64,000 bases of DNA from the NCBI RefSeq assembly GCF_031846515.1, contig NZ_JAVRHO010000007.1, forward strand, positions 115,933 through 179,932, read 5' to 3'. The notes beneath the pieces are model-generated. The model ran no database searches. It was not told the DNA's origin and was given only the letters and a program-made list of their open reading frames with translations. This stretch comes from Autumnicola lenta. GTDB lineage: Bacteria; Bacteroidota; Bacteroidia; Flavobacteriales; Flavobacteriaceae. A program made the position numbers and the translations under genes. The stretch's first letter is position 1; every line of letters begins with the position of its first letter. Shown here piece by piece: positions 63,649 through 64,000 of the stretch.

Positions 63649-63680
63649 GCAAAGATAAGCCGTTGAACTTGGTTGCGCAA
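63649..63680 (-). promoter_or_regulatory. promoter of the thrS cluster
   Basis: On the minus strand, ATTG, 20 bases, then TATCTTTGC (63657-63649): one base from the ideal spacing. Confidence 0.6.
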
Positions 63681-63707
63681 TATAGAAGTTGGGGAAAATA
63701 TTAATCT

Positions 63708-63869
63708 GGGCGTTTCCGCTCCCAGAAAAGGTCGCGGCCGGGCTATCCGCTAAATCTTATAGCGGTTTTTGGAGTGGGGGGACCAGTAAGGTATATAATA
63801 ATGAGTGCCGATAATTGCCAAATTTGGGCAAATATCCCGCTATAAGGATACCGCTGCTATCCCTAACGC
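63708..63869. repeat. ~160-bp dispersed flavobacterial-type element
   Basis: It begins GGGCGTTTCC and ends CCGCTGCTATCCCTAACGC. It contains GGGCTATCCGCT near its left side, and a perfect 10-base inverted pair CTTATAGCGG (63756-63765) and CCGCTATAAG (63837-63846). The frame GGGCGTT...GGGCTATCCGCT...ACCGCTGCTATCCCTAACGC is one I recall from many flavobacterial genomes. The centre carries a copy of the 25-base semi-palindrome (63806-63830). Confidence 0.65.
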
Positions 63870-63870
63870 A

Positions 63871-63900
63871 AAAAAAGTGAAAAAGTGAAAAAGTGAAAAG
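63871..63900. repeat. short tandem repeat AAAAAGTG x3
   Basis: Three direct copies of AAAAAGTG in a row followed by AAAAG, next to the end of the dispersed element. It is probably slippage-generated. Confidence 0.7.
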
Positions 63901-63940
63901 TCTAAAAGGTTAAAGTGTTGTATTTTTTTCCACGCATATA

Positions 63941-63995
63941 GCTCCTTCCCTTTTTTCAAGGGATGGTGGCTTAATCCGCGAAAGCGGATAAAGCC
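63941..63995. repeat. two adjacent hairpins at the right edge
   Basis: CTTCCCTT with AAGGGATG (63944-63965) forms an imperfect hairpin. GGCTTAATCCGC, a GAAA loop, then GCGGATAAAGCC (63968-63995) forms a 12-bp stem with one mismatch and a GNRA-type loop. Their gene context lies beyond the window. Confidence 0.6.
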
Positions 63996-64000
63996 GGAAC

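Noticed and set aside
63747..63770. Plus-strand terminator (CCGCTA/TAGCGG then TTTTT)
   Set aside because: There is no plus-strand gene upstream of it for kilobases; it is better explained as part of the dispersed element.

Overview
The window comes from a member of the Bacteroidota, most likely a marine Flavobacteriaceae. The evidence is AT-rich DNA, start sites without Shine-Dalgarno sequences, promoters of the Bacteroidota type (TTTG, 19 bases, TAnnTTTG), SusC/FecA-like TonB receptors with N-terminal carboxypeptidase-like domains, an MSB-type zeaxanthin cluster, split transketolase genes, a long NusB and a PUR-alpha-like DUF3276 protein. It is chromosomal and mostly housekeeping, with a few accessory islands and many short dispersed palindromic repeats.

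Layout. 1-5.0 kb: a YtcJ-like amidohydrolase cut by the window edge, a cyclophilin-FKBP fusion, a DinB/BstA-like protein, 1-Cys peroxiredoxin, a thioredoxin-like protein and CsaA. 5.1-5.8 kb: a toxin-antitoxin pair whose PIN toxin is frameshifted. 5.9-10.3 kb: DUF3276, an ABC exporter and nusB-DUF1573-yajC. 10.4-14.1 kb: a YdeI-like pseudogene, pepT and gamma-glutamyltransferase. 14.2-19.3 kb: a large TonB receptor, pyrD and HMG-CoA lyase. 19.4-25.6 kb: a four-gene operon (DUF4856 lipoprotein, imelysin lipoprotein, HTTM membrane protein, FecA-like receptor) behind an exact flavobacterial promoter flanked by two operator-like dyads, probably an iron uptake locus. 25.7-34.0 kb: guaB, an OmpH-like chaperone, two SurA/PpiC-type proteins, a MoxR ATPase and aconitase. 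34.1-36.3 kb: an orphan gene, a LexA-like XRE/S24 regulator and a TlpA-like protein.

36.3-41.1 kb is a zeaxanthin operon (merR-crtI-crtB-crtZ-crtY) whose first gene is a CarH/LitR-like cobalamin-binding MerR protein carrying the W-x9-EH and E-x-H-x-x-G signatures, so the pigment genes may be controlled by light. Upstream of it lie an 18-bp dyad, four tandem copies of a ~115-bp non-coding repeat, and the genes for tRNA-Leu(GAG) and two identical tRNA-Lys(TTT). 42.3-55.4 kb: shikimate kinase, an S4/methyltransferase/phosphoribosyltransferase operon, an FKBP lipoprotein, a porin-like protein, transketolase in two genes, tgt (without the zinc cysteines), an LptF/G-like permease, accA, dnaB, a flavobacterial protein usually named asparagine synthetase B, and a fuconolactonase-like hydrolase. 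55.5-57.5 kb is an AT-rich island with an HTH-ImmA/IrrE protease coupled to a DUF4411 PIN-like protein. 57.7-63.6 kb: YjbQ, a CPA2 antiporter, and thrS-infC-rpmI-rplT, in which infC appears to start at ATA.

The most interesting material beyond ordinary genes is non-coding. A ~25-bp semi-palindrome recurs at about eight places and also opens each unit of the 115-bp tandem array. GC-rich hairpins sit between operon genes, and a ~160-bp flavobacterial-type dispersed element lies upstream of thrS. All family names rest on reading motifs by eye; no database search was run.
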